Program-made: the position numbers and the translations under genes
Notes under the pieces: generated by a model
Database searches by the model: none
Seen by the model: only the letters and a program-made list of their open reading frames with translations
Told to the model about the DNA's origin: nothing
From: Candidatus Marimicrobium litorale
GTDB lineage: Bacteria; Pseudomonadota; Gammaproteobacteria; Pseudomonadales; Halieaceae
Assembly (NCBI RefSeq): GCF_026262645.1
Contig: NZ_SHNO01000001.1
Span: forward strand, 558,001 to 622,000
DNA: 64,000 nucleotides
Reading direction: 5' to 3'
In this document: piece by piece, positions 17,011 through 26,668 of the stretch
Numbering within the stretch: the first letter of the stretch is position 1
Layout: every line of letters starts with the position of its first letter

Positions 17011-18297
17011 ATGAGTCACCGTATCAGTGAGTTGGTCAGTACCGATGCCTCCCGTATCAGTCGGCGCTGCTGGTCAGAGCAGTGGGTTTACGAGCTGGAA
17101 AAAAGAGCAATTTTCGGCCGTTCCTGGCTCTTTCTTGGCCACGAGTCACAGATTCGTGATCCGGGTGACTTTGTGCAGGCTTACATGTGCGAAACGCCGA
17201 TTATTCTGGCGCGGGGAATGAGCGGTGGTATTCATGCCAGCATCAATAGTTGCACGCATCGGGGGCTTCCCGTCTGCCGCTCCGACCATGGAAATGCCAA
17301 GCGGTTTGTTTGTCCCTACCACAGCTGGTCGTATTCAGTAGAGGGTGACCTGATCGCTATTCCGCAGGAAAGCGCGGTGAGCGGCAAGCCCGACAAAAGC
17401 AAGCTCGGTCTGAAGCGGGTTCCGCGGGTCGAATCGTGGCGGGGCATGATCTTTGGCAGCTTCGATGAAGCCATCGTGCCGCTGGAAGACTACCTTGGTG
17501 ATATGCGTTTTTACCTCGACGCATTTTTCGACCGTTTCGAAAATGGCATTGAATTCATGGGTGCTCCGCATCGCTGGGTGCTGGATGCAAACTGGAAGTT
17601 GCCGGTTGAAAATCAGCTGGGCGACGTCAACCACGGTGCTTTCCTGCATGCCGCGATTATTCCCCGTGAAGCGCAGGATATTATAGAGCAAATCGGACAT
17701 AGCGTGGTGACGGCACCAGGGCACGGTGCAACGTTCCGCTTGATGCCGGAGGACGCGCCTGTGGACGAGGTCGCTTGGGGGATGGAGGGCGTGGGTGCTA
17801 TTCTTGGTGGTGCTGAGGTACAGGAGTATCTGCGCGGTATTCAGGCGAAGGCAGCAGAGCGCGTAGGCGATATTAGAGCCCGAATGAAGGGGCTGACTTA
17901 CGGCATCTATCCTAACCTGTCGTTCCTCTGGTCCAATACGTCCTTCAAGGTGTCTCATCCGCGAGGCCCCGGTAAGGTTGAATATTGGTCGTGGCCCGCA
18001 GTGCCCGCTGACGCTCCGGACACGGTCAAAAAAATACTGCGCACTAATTATTCTTCGTTTTTTGGCCCCGCAGGAATACTCGAGCAGGAGGATGCGGAGG
18101 TTTGGGTACAGCAGTTCAATGGCAGCAATATCGATTTTGCCGAGGATCACAAGTACTTCTACGGGCTGGGACTGGGAGAGGAGAAGCCTCATCCTGATTT
18201 TCCAGGCCTTGTCAGCGTTACTGCAAATGAGTTTTATGCCCGGCATTTTTTTGCGCGCTGGCGGGATGAATTGATGGCAGTGGAGGATGTGGAATGA
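17011..18297 (+). CDS. Rieske aromatic-ring-hydroxylating dioxygenase, large (alpha) subunit
   Basis: The 428-residue protein has a Rieske [2Fe-2S] site: SCTHRGLPV gives Cys-x-His and FVCPYHSWSY gives Cys-x2-His, about residues 81-106. The mononuclear iron site follows in ENQLGDVNHGAFLH, matching the D-x2-H-x4-H pattern. It would activate O2 for hydroxylation of an aromatic or related substrate in the cytoplasm with an electron-transfer partner. The stop overlaps the start of the beta-subunit gene (ATGA at 18294-18297). No ferredoxin or reductase gene is adjacent, so electrons must come from elsewhere. It is divergent from a TetR regulator with an operator-like palindrome between them. Confidence 0.93.
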   Translation: MSHRISELVSTDASRISRRCWSEQWVYELEKRAIFGRSWLFLGHESQIRDPGDFVQAYMCETPIILARGMSGGIHASINSCTHRGLPVCRSDHGNAKRFVCPYHSWSYSVEGDLIAIPQESAVSGKPDKSKLGLKRVPRVESWRGMIFGSFDEAIVPLEDYLGDMRFYLDAFFDRFENGIEFMGAPHRWVLDANWKLPVENQLGDVNHGAFLHAAIIPREAQDIIEQIGHSVVTAPGHGATFRLMPEDAPVDEVAWGMEGVGAILGGAEVQEYLRGIQAKAAERVGDIRARMKGLTYGIYPNLSFLWSNTSFKVSHPRGPGKVEYWSWPAVPADAPDTVKKILRTNYSSFFGPAGILEQEDAEVWVQQFNGSNIDFAEDHKYFYGLGLGEEKPHPDFPGLVSVTANEFYARHFFARWRDELMAVEDVE

Positions 18298-18854
18298 GCG
18301 CTGTGTCAATGGATACAAGCCCTGAGCAACACCGCGCACTGGAGCGATTTTACTTCCATGAAGCGCGTTTGCTCGACAATCGACAATATAAACAGTGGCT
18401 CGCATTGCTCTCGGAGAGCGTGCGTTACGTGGTGCCGTCACGCGTGAACGTGCAGGTCAATAACCGCGACCGGGGTAATGAGGAGATGCTCCACCCCGAT
18501 CGCGAACTGGAGGGTAGCGACTCCATGGGTGCACCCTTGAGAGAGGAGGGATACAGCTTGCTGATGCTGCGTGCTGAGCGCGCTTATAAAATTAACTCAT
18601 GGGCGGAGCACCCGCCGGCACGCACCCGTCGGATTGTCGGTAATATCGAGTTAATGGAGAGGGACGGCAACCGGCTTCATGTGCTCAGCAATTTTCATCT
18701 CTACTATGCACGTCCTGGCAGTCGCCACACCCTTTACAGCGGTCAGCGCAGAGATCTTTTAAAGGATACCCCGCAGGGGTTCAGGATTGAGGATCGTGAA
18801 GTGGTATTGGACTACGCTGACATCGAGCTGCCCACGCTCGGATTGTTTTTCTAG
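18294..18854 (+). CDS. Aromatic-ring-hydroxylating dioxygenase, small (beta) subunit
   Basis: The 186-residue protein of the NTF2-like SnoaL fold used by dioxygenase beta subunits has FYFHEARLLDNRQYKQWLAL near the N-terminus and a conserved SNFHLYYARPGS strand near the C-terminus. It is translationally coupled to the alpha subunit by a four-base overlap. It stabilises the alpha3-beta3 hexamer and does not carry the metals. It ends 33 bases before the convergent recQ stop. Confidence 0.9.
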   Translation: MSAVSMDTSPEQHRALERFYFHEARLLDNRQYKQWLALLSESVRYVVPSRVNVQVNNRDRGNEEMLHPDRELEGSDSMGAPLREEGYSLLMLRAERAYKINSWAEHPPARTRRIVGNIELMERDGNRLHVLSNFHLYYARPGSRHTLYSGQRRDLLKDTPQGFRIEDREVVLDYADIELPTLGLFF

Positions 18855-18887
18855 GCGTTCGAAACAAACGGAATCTGTGTGTTAATT

Positions 18888-20702
18888 TCAAGTAATAGTG
18901 GCTTGAAGATGGCCGTTGATCACAGCAATAAAGCTACCACCGTATTTTTGCAGCTTGCGCTCGCCCACACCGGTGAGCTGGCCGAACTGTTGCGGATTTG
19001 TGGGTAAGCTTTGGCACATTTCCTGCAGCGTGCGGTCATGAAAAATCACATAGGGTGGTACATCCTGTTGCTCGGCAAGCTCTCGGCGGTGTTCTCTGAG
19101 CGCCTCCCACAGCGCAATATCAATGGTGTCTGGTAGCGCAGTGCGCGTGGTTTGTTTTGCGACCTCTGTCGTGGTGTCGCGCCTCAGATTGATTGCTTCG
19201 TTGCCTTTCAAAAGCGGGCGACATTTGTCTTCGAGACGCAGTGCTCCAAACCGTTCGAGGTCCACGCTCAGATAGCCCCTTGCTACCAGCTGGCGAAACA
19301 CAGAGCGCCACTGATTATTATCGATATCGATTCCCAGCCCGTGCAGCGGCAGCAGCTGGTGGTCAAATTGGTGAATTTTGTCTGTGTTGGCGCCTCGCAA
19401 AACGTCAATCAGATGGTTTACGCCAAAACGTTGGCCGGTGCGATAGGCGACACTCAAAGCTTTTCGTGCCGCATCCGTGCCATCCCAGGTGGCCACCGGC
19501 TGCAGGCAGGTGTCACAGTTGCCACAGGGGTCTGGCAGGTTTTCCCCAAAATATGAGAGTAAAGATTGTCGCCTGCAGCTGGTCACTTCGCACAGACCAA
19601 GCATCGCGTTGAGTCGGTGCTGTTCTGCACGTTTAAACGCATCATTGCCCTCGGAGGACGCTGTCATTTGACGCAGTTTGATGACGTCTTGCAGGCCGTA
19701 CACCATCCAGGCGTTCGCGGGCTCGCCATCGCGCCCGGCGCGCCCCGTCTCCTGATAATAGGCTTCCACGGTTTTAGGCATGTCCAGGTGTGCCACGAAG
19801 CGCACATTAGGTTTGTCTATACCCATGCCGAACGCGATAGTTGCGACCATCACCAGGCCCTCTTCGCGAAGAAAGCGTGACTGGTGCTCGGCTCTCAGGT
19901 TGCTGTCTAGACCCGCATGATAGGGCAGGGCGTTGAATCCGTGTGATTGCAGCCAAGCGGCGGTTTCGTCGGTTTTTTTACGCGACATGCAATAAATAAT
20001 GCCGGCGTCAGTTGGATGCTCTTCTTTCATAAAGCGCAACAGTTGTTGTCGAGCATTATTCTTGAGTCCAATTCGGTAGCGGATATTCGGTCGGTCGAAT
20101 CCGGCGATAAAATGCTGGGCGTCGCCAAGAGCTAGCCGGGTGATAATTTCTTCTCGCGTGCGTTCATCGGCTGTGGCGGTTAATGCGATGCGGGGAATGT
20201 GCGGAAACTGCTCGTGCAAGAGACTCAACTGGAGGTAATCGGCTCGAAAATCGTGGCCCCATTGGGACACGCAGTGTGCTTCGTCGATAGCAAACAGCGC
20301 GACGGGGGCCTGTTGCAGTAGCGCCAAAGTGCGCGGTTGTTTAAGACGCTCCGGTGCGACGTAAAGGAGATCCAGCCTGCCTGCAAGCAGATCTTGCTCC
20401 ACCTGTTGCGCTGTCTGCTGATCCAGTGTGGAGTTGAGGTAAGCCGCTGCGACATCCTGTTGTCGCAGCGCATTTACCTGATCCTGCATGAGTGCGATTA
20501 ATGGCGAAATAACGATACCGCAGCCGTCTCTTACGATAGCCGGTATCTGATAACACAGCGATTTTCCGCCGCCTGTGGGCATCAGTACCAGGGCATTTCC
20601 ACCGGATACCAATGTCTCGATAATCCTGTCCTGGGGCGGGCGGAAGGCGCGGTAACCAAAGGTGGTGCGCAGAATGTCAGTGGCGGTTGGCATGGGTGCC
20701 AT
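18888..20702 (-). CDS. recQ: ATP-dependent DNA helicase RecQ
   Basis: The product is about 604 residues from the ATG at 20702, with other candidate starts at 20693 and a TTG at 20714. It carries helicase motif 0/I ([18 protein letters not shown]), Walker B DEAH ([17 protein letters not shown]), motif VI ([10 protein letters not shown]), a zinc-binding cluster ([12 protein letters not shown], then CGNCDTC), the winged-helix RQC domain, and a C-terminal HRDC domain. It unwinds DNA 3' to 5' in recombination and stalled-fork repair. It is convergent with the dioxygenase operon and followed upstream by a nitrobindin-like gene on the same strand. Confidence 0.96.
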   Translation of the reverse strand: MAPMPTATDILRTTFGYRAFRPPQDRIIETLVSGGNALVLMPTGGGKSLCYQIPAIVRDGCGIVISPLIALMQDQVNALRQQDVAAAYLNSTLDQQTAQQVEQDLLAGRLDLLYVAPERLKQPRTLALLQQAPVALFAIDEAHCVSQWGHDFRADYLQLSLLHEQFPHIPRIALTATADERTREEIITRLALGDAQHFIAGFDRPNIRYRIGLKNNARQQLLRFMKEEHPTDAGIIYCMSRKKTDETAAWLQSHGFNALPYHAGLDSNLRAEHQSRFLREEGLVMVATIAFGMGIDKPNVRFVAHLDMPKTVEAYYQETGRAGRDGEPANAWMVYGLQDVIKLRQMTASSEGNDAFKRAEQHRLNAMLGLCEVTSCRRQSLLSYFGENLPDPCGNCDTCLQPVATWDGTDAARKALSVAYRTGQRFGVNHLIDVLRGANTDKIHQFDHQLLPLHGLGIDIDNNQWRSVFRQLVARGYLSVDLERFGALRLEDKCRPLLKGNEAINLRRDTTTEVAKQTTRTALPDTIDIALWEALREHRRELAEQQDVPPYVIFHDRTLQEMCQSLPTNPQQFGQLTGVGERKLQKYGGSFIAVINGHLQATIT

Positions 20703-20734
20703 TATACCCTGCAATAGTCAGGTCGTGATCGCGA

Positions 20735-21322
20735 TCAGTCGGGGTCATAGGTTATTCGTTGCAGTTTACTCGCGTCGATATGTTCGAAATCGGCGCCGTA
20801 AATGTGCAGCGATGTGGTCTCTCTGTAACTGAGTATATCGTCCTGCAGAATCAGTTTCATGGTAAAGGCTCTGGTTTTTGCTTTGTCTTTCATGAAAGGA
20901 GATTGCAGTACGCCAAAGGTGTCGTCCCCTGCTGTTGCGCTCACATCGAACACGAGAGCCTGCCCTTCAGTTGCCAGTTTGCCGCCGGCCAAAATGCAGA
21001 CGCCTCGGGGTATGGTGAGCGAGTGCATGATGGTGTGGGTCGCGGGCTCATAAAGCCAGTGCCCGATCTGGTCGTGGAAGATCAGGCCGCTGCATGATTT
21101 GCGCACTACGTGACGGTATCGCACACCGACCAGTTGCTGTTCCTCGGCATTTTCAGCCGCGCCAGCCACTCTGAATGTGAGTTCGTCGGTAAATGCGGTC
21201 TTGTCGTCCTGAGCCTGGTTGTCCGGGGAGACATCCATGCCTCTCTTGCCAGACCATTGCCCGAGCAGTCCGGCTAACGGCCCATACTCTATTCCATCGA
21301 TCACGCTGTCCATAATAGTCAT
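20735..21322 (-). CDS. Nitrobindin-like heme-binding beta-barrel protein
   Basis: From the ATG at 21322 the product is about 195 residues: GPLAGLLGQWSGKRG at the start, then GHWLYEPATHTIMHSLTIPRG and CILAGGKL, the pattern of the FABP-like heme-binding (DUF1794/THAP4) barrel. Such proteins bind heme and react with NO or peroxynitrite. The distant His ligand of nitrobindins would be near the C-terminus, and the IYGADFEHID stretch is the best candidate. The frame remains open to 21583, but that extension is Arg/His-rich and probably not translated. It sits upstream of recQ on the same strand. Confidence 0.7.
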   Translation of the reverse strand: MTIMDSVIDGIEYGPLAGLLGQWSGKRGMDVSPDNQAQDDKTAFTDELTFRVAGAAENAEEQQLVGVRYRHVVRKSCSGLIFHDQIGHWLYEPATHTIMHSLTIPRGVCILAGGKLATEGQALVFDVSATAGDDTFGVLQSPFMKDKAKTRAFTMKLILQDDILSYRETTSLHIYGADFEHIDASKLQRITYDPD

Positions 21323-21664
21323 ACTCCCCGAATGCGCGTAGCGCGTTAATGTATCAGTTTTCGCGCTTCTACAGTGTGCTTTTGCGATCTTGGCGTAGAG
21401 ATAGCGTGCGCTGGTCGCGGGAACACGTAGGTTCGCCCCGGCAAGCGAGATAGGATGACGTGCTTCAAGGAAACGGGGAAGCTCTCTATGTGTTAAACCC
21501 GGATGTGTGCAGTGTGCAGACCCGCCTCGCGAGCGCGTTTTTCGATAGGTAAAGTTGCATCGATTGGCGTTTACGTTTATCAATGACGTAAGACGTTAGT
21601 TCTGTCCGCGCCCGAAGTGGCTGGGCAAGGTTTGGAATAGTGTTGTACAACAGACTGGAATAAT
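21323..21664. other. Intergenic region between nitrobindin-like gene and cbpA
   Basis: These 342 bases separate two divergent genes. No gene is apparent. A perfect 10-bp palindrome, GTTGTACAAC, lies about 15 bases before the cbpA start and may be a regulatory site or part of the leader. No clear sigma-32 promoter is visible. Confidence 0.4.
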
Positions 21665-22609
21665 ATGGAATTCAAGAACTACTACGAGGTGCTGGGTGTA
21701 GTACCGGAGGCCGATGCAAAGACGATCAAGTCAGCCTACCGAAAACTCGCTCGAGAGTACCACCCTGACGTGAGTGAGCGCGACGGCGCTGAAGACCGCT
21801 TCAAGGAGATATCAGAGGCTTACGAAGTGCTCAAGGATGCTGGCAAGCGCGCTGAGTACGACCAGCTACGGGAGTATGGCGGTGACGGCGGCTTTCAGCC
21901 GCCCCCCGGATGGCAGGCCGACCCGCGGTCGTCGGACGGCGGTGAATTTCAGGGCGGATTTTCAGATTTTTTCGAGTCGGCGTTTGGTCAATCAGGCCAT
22001 GGTTCGCGACAGGGCTTTTCGCGGCAGCACTTCAGCGAGCGCGGTGAGGATATAGAATTTCGACTTGCCGTTTTCCTCGAGGAGGCCCTGCGTGGTGAGG
22101 CTCGTACCATTCAGTACGAAGTGCCGTTTTTTACCGATCAGGGCAACCTGGCTCGGCAGAGCAAGACGCTCAAGGTGAAGATACCTCCGGGAGTGATTGA
22201 CGGTGAGCGAATTCGACTCAAAGGTCAGGGCGCTCCCGGTATTGGCGATGCGCCGTCGGGAGATTTGTACCTCAATATTCAACTGGCGGCGCATCCGCTC
22301 TATGCGGTGGAGGATGCTGATCTGTCTATTACGGTACCCCTGGCACCCTGGGAGGCGGCACTGGGCGCGACGGTGACGGTGCCAACGCTCGATGGTGCCA
22401 TTCGCTTGAGTATTCCTGCGCACAGCCAGACCGGCCGGAAGCTGAAAATTCGCGGCAAGGGATTGGGTCGGGCAGATAATCAAGGGGATCTGTACGCTAT
22501 CTTATCGGTGGTTATGCCGGAAGCAGATGAGCACTGTGATGAGCTTTGGCAGCAGCTCGCTGAGCGGTCCACTTTTGCGCCGCGTGGGCAGTGGGAGAAT
22601 AAGGAATGA
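21665..22609 (+). CDS. cbpA: Curved DNA-binding protein CbpA (DnaJ-type co-chaperone)
   Basis: The 314-residue protein has a J domain over residues 1-70 (YYEVLGV, YHPDVS with the essential HPD, then DRFKEISEAYEVL), a Gly/Phe-rich linker (residues about 75-125), and two substrate-binding barrel domains. It has no Cys-rich zinc region, which distinguishes CbpA from DnaJ. It stimulates DnaK ATPase and binds nucleoid DNA. It overlaps by four bases with cbpM, the classical two-gene operon. Confidence 0.94.
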   Translation: MEFKNYYEVLGVVPEADAKTIKSAYRKLAREYHPDVSERDGAEDRFKEISEAYEVLKDAGKRAEYDQLREYGGDGGFQPPPGWQADPRSSDGGEFQGGFSDFFESAFGQSGHGSRQGFSRQHFSERGEDIEFRLAVFLEEALRGEARTIQYEVPFFTDQGNLARQSKTLKVKIPPGVIDGERIRLKGQGAPGIGDAPSGDLYLNIQLAAHPLYAVEDADLSITVPLAPWEAALGATVTVPTLDGAIRLSIPAHSQTGRKLKIRGKGLGRADNQGDLYAILSVVMPEADEHCDELWQQLAERSTFAPRGQWENKE

Positions 22610-22902
22610 GTGAATATACTATGAGTATGACCGTTGTGGAGGTTTGCCAGTGCGCGCGGTTGCCCCTTGACACGCTGGTGGAGATTGTCGATACCGGTAT
22701 TGTCGAACCAACGGGTAGTCGGCCGCAGGAGTGGCTGTTCGACAGCCAGATGGTGGTCGTTATCCAAAAAGCCCACCGCTTGCAGCGGGATCTTGAAACC
22801 GACTGGAATGGGGTTGCACTTGCCCTGGGACTGCTGGATGAGCTGCGCTCGGTGCGCGCGGAGAACGATCGCCTGCGACGGCTAATGGTCATCGCAGAAT
22901 AA
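22606..22902 (+). CDS. cbpM: Chaperone modulatory protein CbpM
   Basis: The 98-residue protein is the inhibitor that binds the J domain of CbpA. It has the MerR-like helical start (VVEVCQCARLPLDTLVEIVDTGIVEP) and a C-terminal helix (GLLDELRSVRAENDRLRRL) of the family. The ATG overlaps the cbpA stop codon, giving translational coupling. A possible second start at 22621 (MSMTVVEV) lacks overlap advantage. Confidence 0.92.
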   Translation: MSEYTMSMTVVEVCQCARLPLDTLVEIVDTGIVEPTGSRPQEWLFDSQMVVVIQKAHRLQRDLETDWNGVALALGLLDELRSVRAENDRLRRLMVIAE

Positions 22903-23071
22903 CTGCGGCGCAGCGCAGACCATCGTCTGAATGCTGGAATGCGAAAGTGTAAACAGGGTTCGTGGCGAGTGGGCGCACTGTGATAATGTATCGCACACTT
23001 CAGTAATTTTTGCGGCGTGCAAGAAGCGATGGTTGGTCCGTTTGATTTCTAACGATTCCCCGGGTACTAGA

Positions 23072-25006
23072 ATGGGTCACCGGCTCGCGCGACACGTTTG
23101 CCACAGCCTGTCTCTCCTTGCAGTCCTTATGGCTGTGATGCCCCTGACTGGTCAGGCTGCACCCGATGATCAGGCGCGTCGGGACTATGCCATGGCAGTG
23201 CAGGCGATGGCATTAGGCGATTGGCAGGCTGTTTCGCAACTGCGGGCTGGCCTGAATGATTACCCCCTCGCGCTGTATCTCGATTATTACCGCCTGACCC
23301 AAGGCCCTGACGCGGTGTCAGCGGCGCAGGCCCTCGCGTTTATTGAGTCGAGTGCGGGAACGCCTCTCGCAAACCGTTTTTTGGGTAAATACCTGAGCAG
23401 CGCGGGACAGAACAAGCGCTGGCAGGATCTGCTCGCAGTCAAAGCAGAGGAGCCCAACAGTGTAGAGCTCAAGTGCTATTACTATCGCGCGCATCTGGCG
23501 CGTGGTAGTCGCGATATTGCCCTGGAGGGGGCAGGGCGCCTCTGGGTGCACGGCAAGTCCAGGCCAACGTCTTGCGACCCACTTTTTGATGCGTGGATGG
23601 CGGCAGGCGGACTGACGGATGATATTGTCTGGACGCGACTCCTGAATGCTTTCGATGCGAGGCAGCCCTCTTTGATGCGCTATGTCGGCCGTAAGGCGAG
23701 CTCTGCTCTCACGCCCTGGTCAAATACGTTGATTGATGTGTACGGCGATCCTGAATCTGTTGCGCGCCAAAATCTACCGGCAGGAGATCCCCGGTCTGCT
23801 GACATCGCGGCGCGCGGACTGGCGTATCTTGCTCGATACAGTCCGCCCAAGGCGCAGGCTCACTGGGCAACTCTGCAAAAGCGTTTGTCTTTCAGTCCCG
23901 AACAGGTGCGTGCAGTCGAGTATGCCATTGCTCGCCAGAGCTTATTCGCGCGCGTTGGTCAGGATGATAACTGGCTTGAAGCCGCTCTAGCGCGACTCGA
24001 GGACGACACCCTTGTCGGCATCCGGCTTCGCCAGGCGCTTGCGGAGCAGGATTGGGATGCGCTATCGCGCTATCTCGCACTGCTGTCCGCGGGTGCCATG
24101 GAGGAAAATGTATGGCGTTACTGGCGTGCGGTATCTCAGGAGCGTGCTGGGGAAAAAGCTGCAGCAGAAGCGATTTACGAACAGCTTGCCGGAGAGCGCG
24201 ACTATTACGGCTTTTTGGCGGCGGACCGTCTCAAGCGGCCCTACGCCTTCAAGCACGAACGCCCTCAGATGGCACTCGATTCTTCTTCGGTTACGTTGCC
24301 GGCCATCGCGAGAATCGAAGAACTCAAGTTCCACGGTGATGACGCGCTAGCGCATTCTGAGTGGTACACATTGTTGCAGCAGACAACTGAAGAAGCGCTG
24401 CTCACCGACCTGATGCTGCTCGCCGCTCGCAACGGCTGGGACCGTATGGCGATTGATGCTGCGACACAGGCGCAGGCATGGGACGCACTTAACCAGCGCT
24501 TTCCAACAGCATACAGCGATATCTTCGAGCGTCACGCGGCCACGCAGAATGTCTCCGGCACAGAGTTGATGTCTATCGCTCGCCGCGAAAGTGCGTTTTA
24601 TCCGAAGGCGCGGTCACCGGTGGGTGCACGTGGCCTGATGCAGATCATGCCTGCTACAGGCAAAGCCGTTGCATCGTCTCTGGGTGTATCACATACGACT
24701 GCCCGGCTGTTTGATGTTGAGCATAACGTGAGGCTGGGTAGTGCGTATTACCGCCAGTTGCTGGATCGCTTTGGCGGCAATCGAGTGTTTGCGTTGGCCG
24801 GGTATAACGCGGGGCCTCACAGGGTCGATCGGTGGCGCCGTGAGTCGGCGGACACATTACCAGTCACTCAGTGGATCGAAACGATTCCGTACCGCGAAAC
24901 GCGTAACTATGTGCAGGCGGTACTCGCGTACAATGTGGTGTTCCAGTATCTGCTGGGCAATACTCAAAATCTGTTTACTGTCGAGGAGCAGCGCGACCGC
25001 TACTAG
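23072..25006 (+). CDS. slt: Soluble lytic murein transglycosylase
   Basis: From the ATG at 23072 the product is 644 residues, close to the E. coli Slt70 length. It starts with a signal peptide (MGHRLARHVCHSLSLLAVLMA). A long alpha-superhelical domain follows, and the catalytic SLT domain is at the C-terminus: SIARRESAFYPKA with catalytic Glu about 506, GARGLMQIMPATG, and AGYNAGPHRV. It cleaves peptidoglycan glycan strands in the periplasm. The frame is open 47 codons further upstream, but only the 23072 start gives a signal peptide. Confidence 0.94.
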   Translation: MGHRLARHVCHSLSLLAVLMAVMPLTGQAAPDDQARRDYAMAVQAMALGDWQAVSQLRAGLNDYPLALYLDYYRLTQGPDAVSAAQALAFIESSAGTPLANRFLGKYLSSAGQNKRWQDLLAVKAEEPNSVELKCYYYRAHLARGSRDIALEGAGRLWVHGKSRPTSCDPLFDAWMAAGGLTDDIVWTRLLNAFDARQPSLMRYVGRKASSALTPWSNTLIDVYGDPESVARQNLPAGDPRSADIAARGLAYLARYSPPKAQAHWATLQKRLSFSPEQVRAVEYAIARQSLFARVGQDDNWLEAALARLEDDTLVGIRLRQALAEQDWDALSRYLALLSAGAMEENVWRYWRAVSQERAGEKAAAEAIYEQLAGERDYYGFLAADRLKRPYAFKHERPQMALDSSSVTLPAIARIEELKFHGDDALAHSEWYTLLQQTTEEALLTDLMLLAARNGWDRMAIDAATQAQAWDALNQRFPTAYSDIFERHAATQNVSGTELMSIARRESAFYPKARSPVGARGLMQIMPATGKAVASSLGVSHTTARLFDVEHNVRLGSAYYRQLLDRFGGNRVFALAGYNAGPHRVDRWRRESADTLPVTQWIETIPYRETRNYVQAVLAYNVVFQYLLGNTQNLFTVEEQRDRY

Positions 25007-25034
25007 CGAGTCAACGTCCGGTCGCCCACTTATA

Positions 25035-25991
25035 ATGCAAGACAGCCGCCCCCTACTGTTACAAAGCGATTTTCCACCCATATCACGGGCGAAACTGGAT
25101 ACCCTGCAGGTAAACCTGGGTTATCTGTGCAATCTGTCATGCCTGCATTGTCATGTTAATGCAGGTCCTCAGCGCACCGAGCTAATGGACAGGGCAACAG
25201 TCGACAGTGTGCTTGGCTTGCTTGAGAGGGCAGGGCTGGACACGTTGGACCTGACCGGCGGCGCGCCGGAGTTGAATCCTCATTTTCGCTATTTGGTCAC
25301 AGGGGCAAGAGCGTTAGGTGTGCGCGTTATCGATCGCTGTAATCTGACGATACTGCAGGAGCCGGGACAGGAAGAGCTGGCGGAGTTCCTGGCAGAAAAC
25401 GAGGTGGAGGTTACCGCCTCCTTACCCTGTTACAGCGAGGACAACGTCAGCGCGCAACGCGGTAAGGGGGTTTATCAACGCAGCATCGAGGCATTACGCT
25501 GTTTGAACCAATTAGGTTACGGTGAGACACGGGTGTTGAACCTGGTGTATAACCCGATTGGCCCGGTTTTGCCGCCACCGCAGCAGATTCTTGAGGATGA
25601 TTATCGACGCGAGCTAGGCGAGCGATTTGGTATTCGTTTTACCCGCCTGCTGACCCTCACAAACATGCCGATCAGTCGCTTTGGCGCAGTCTTGATGGCG
25701 CAGCAGCAATTCACGTCATACATGCAATTATTGCGAGACAATTTCAGTGAGGACAATCTGCACACTTTGATGTGCCGGCGAATGCTAAGCGTCGACTGGC
25801 GCGGTTATCTTTACGATTGCGATTTTAACCAGATGCTGGACATGCCTTTATTGGCGAGTGACAAGTGGCGGCATATCGACGATTTGCTGGTGGGTGAAGC
25901 ACTGGAGGAGACGGCGATCGCCATTGGTGAGCACTGCTATGGCTGCGCAGCGGGTCAGGGAAGCAGCTGCGGAGGCGCACTGGGCGTATGA
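25035..25991 (+). CDS. arsS: Radical SAM enzyme of the arsenosugar type (ArsS-like)
   Basis: From the ATG at 25035 the protein has about 318 residues. The radical SAM cluster ligands are Cys32-x3-Cys36-x2-Cys39 in YLCNLSCLHC. The C-terminal half is Cys-rich (CRRMLSVDWRGYLYDCDFNQ, then GEHCYGCAAGQGSSCGG), typical of the ArsS family, which makes 5'-deoxyadenosyl-arsenic compounds. The start codon of the next glycosyltransferase lies inside its end (ATGA). Two arsenosugar-type glycosyltransferases follow in an overlapping operon, which supports the assignment. No arsM methyltransferase or ars regulator is in the window. Confidence 0.85.
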   Translation: MQDSRPLLLQSDFPPISRAKLDTLQVNLGYLCNLSCLHCHVNAGPQRTELMDRATVDSVLGLLERAGLDTLDLTGGAPELNPHFRYLVTGARALGVRVIDRCNLTILQEPGQEELAEFLAENEVEVTASLPCYSEDNVSAQRGKGVYQRSIEALRCLNQLGYGETRVLNLVYNPIGPVLPPPQQILEDDYRRELGERFGIRFTRLLTLTNMPISRFGAVLMAQQQFTSYMQLLRDNFSEDNLHTLMCRRMLSVDWRGYLYDCDFNQMLDMPLLASDKWRHIDDLLVGEALEETAIAIGEHCYGCAAGQGSSCGGALGV

Positions 25992-26668
25992 GTGAGCCGT
26001 GGGTGACCTTCGTCATTCCGGTGTTGAATGAGGCGGCCCGGATAGGTGTTCTCCTGCGCGATCTGCGGCAGCGTTATCCCGGTTGCCAGTTGATTGTCGT
26101 TGATGGTGGGAGTTCAGACGGGAGCGTGAAGGCGGCTCTGCCACTGTGTGATCAATTACTGCTGGCAGAGCGGGGTCGCGCCCGCCAAATGAATCTGGGA
26201 GGGCAGGCGGCGGCTGCGCCTTACGTGGCATTTCTCCATGCCGACAGCTCGCCAACGGTGTCACTCGATGTTTTGCGGGCTTGTTTGAAGTCATCCCCTT
26301 GTTGGGGTTTTTGCCATGTTAGGCTTGATGGCAACGGCCGGGCAATGCGGATCATCGAATGGTGTATGAACGGACGCTCCCGCTTGACCTCCGTGGCGAC
26401 GGGGGATCAAATGTTGATGGTCCGCAACGCCGTCTTTCGGGCTACCGGTGGTTTCGCCGACCTGCCTCTCATGGAAGATGTGGAGTATTGTAAACGCCTG
26501 CGAAGGCTGGCTTCCCCTGTGATCGTCGCCGCACCCGTGATGACGTCCAGTCGCCGTTGGAAGCAGGGGGGTACCGCGGCCACGGTGGTGCGCATGTGGT
26601 TGTTAAGACTGGCCTATTGGCTAGGTGTGTCGCCCGAGACTTTGTCGCGTTTCTATTATGAACGCTGA
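25988..26668 (+). CDS. Family 2 glycosyltransferase, arsenosugar-cluster type
   Basis: The 226-residue glycosyltransferase of the GT-A fold has VTFVIPVLNEAARIG at the N-terminus, VVDGGSSDGS (the DGGS nucleotide-sugar motif), and a late GDQMLMVRNAVFRATGGF region. This is the length and pattern of the TIGR04283 family seen next to ArsS-like radical SAM genes. The start overlaps the arsS stop by four bases, and its own end overlaps the next gene by 11 bases, so the three are one transcript. Confidence 0.85.
   Translation: MSEPWVTFVIPVLNEAARIGVLLRDLRQRYPGCQLIVVDGGSSDGSVKAALPLCDQLLLAERGRARQMNLGGQAAAAPYVAFLHADSSPTVSLDVLRACLKSSPCWGFCHVRLDGNGRAMRIIEWCMNGRSRLTSVATGDQMLMVRNAVFRATGGFADLPLMEDVEYCKRLRRLASPVIVAAPVMTSSRRWKQGGTAATVVRMWLLRLAYWLGVSPETLSRFYYER

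Noticed and set aside
22931-23071. A 47-residue N-terminal extension of the slt gene
   Set aside because: The internal ATG at 23072 gives a proper signal peptide and the length of known Slt proteins; the extension is not signal-like.
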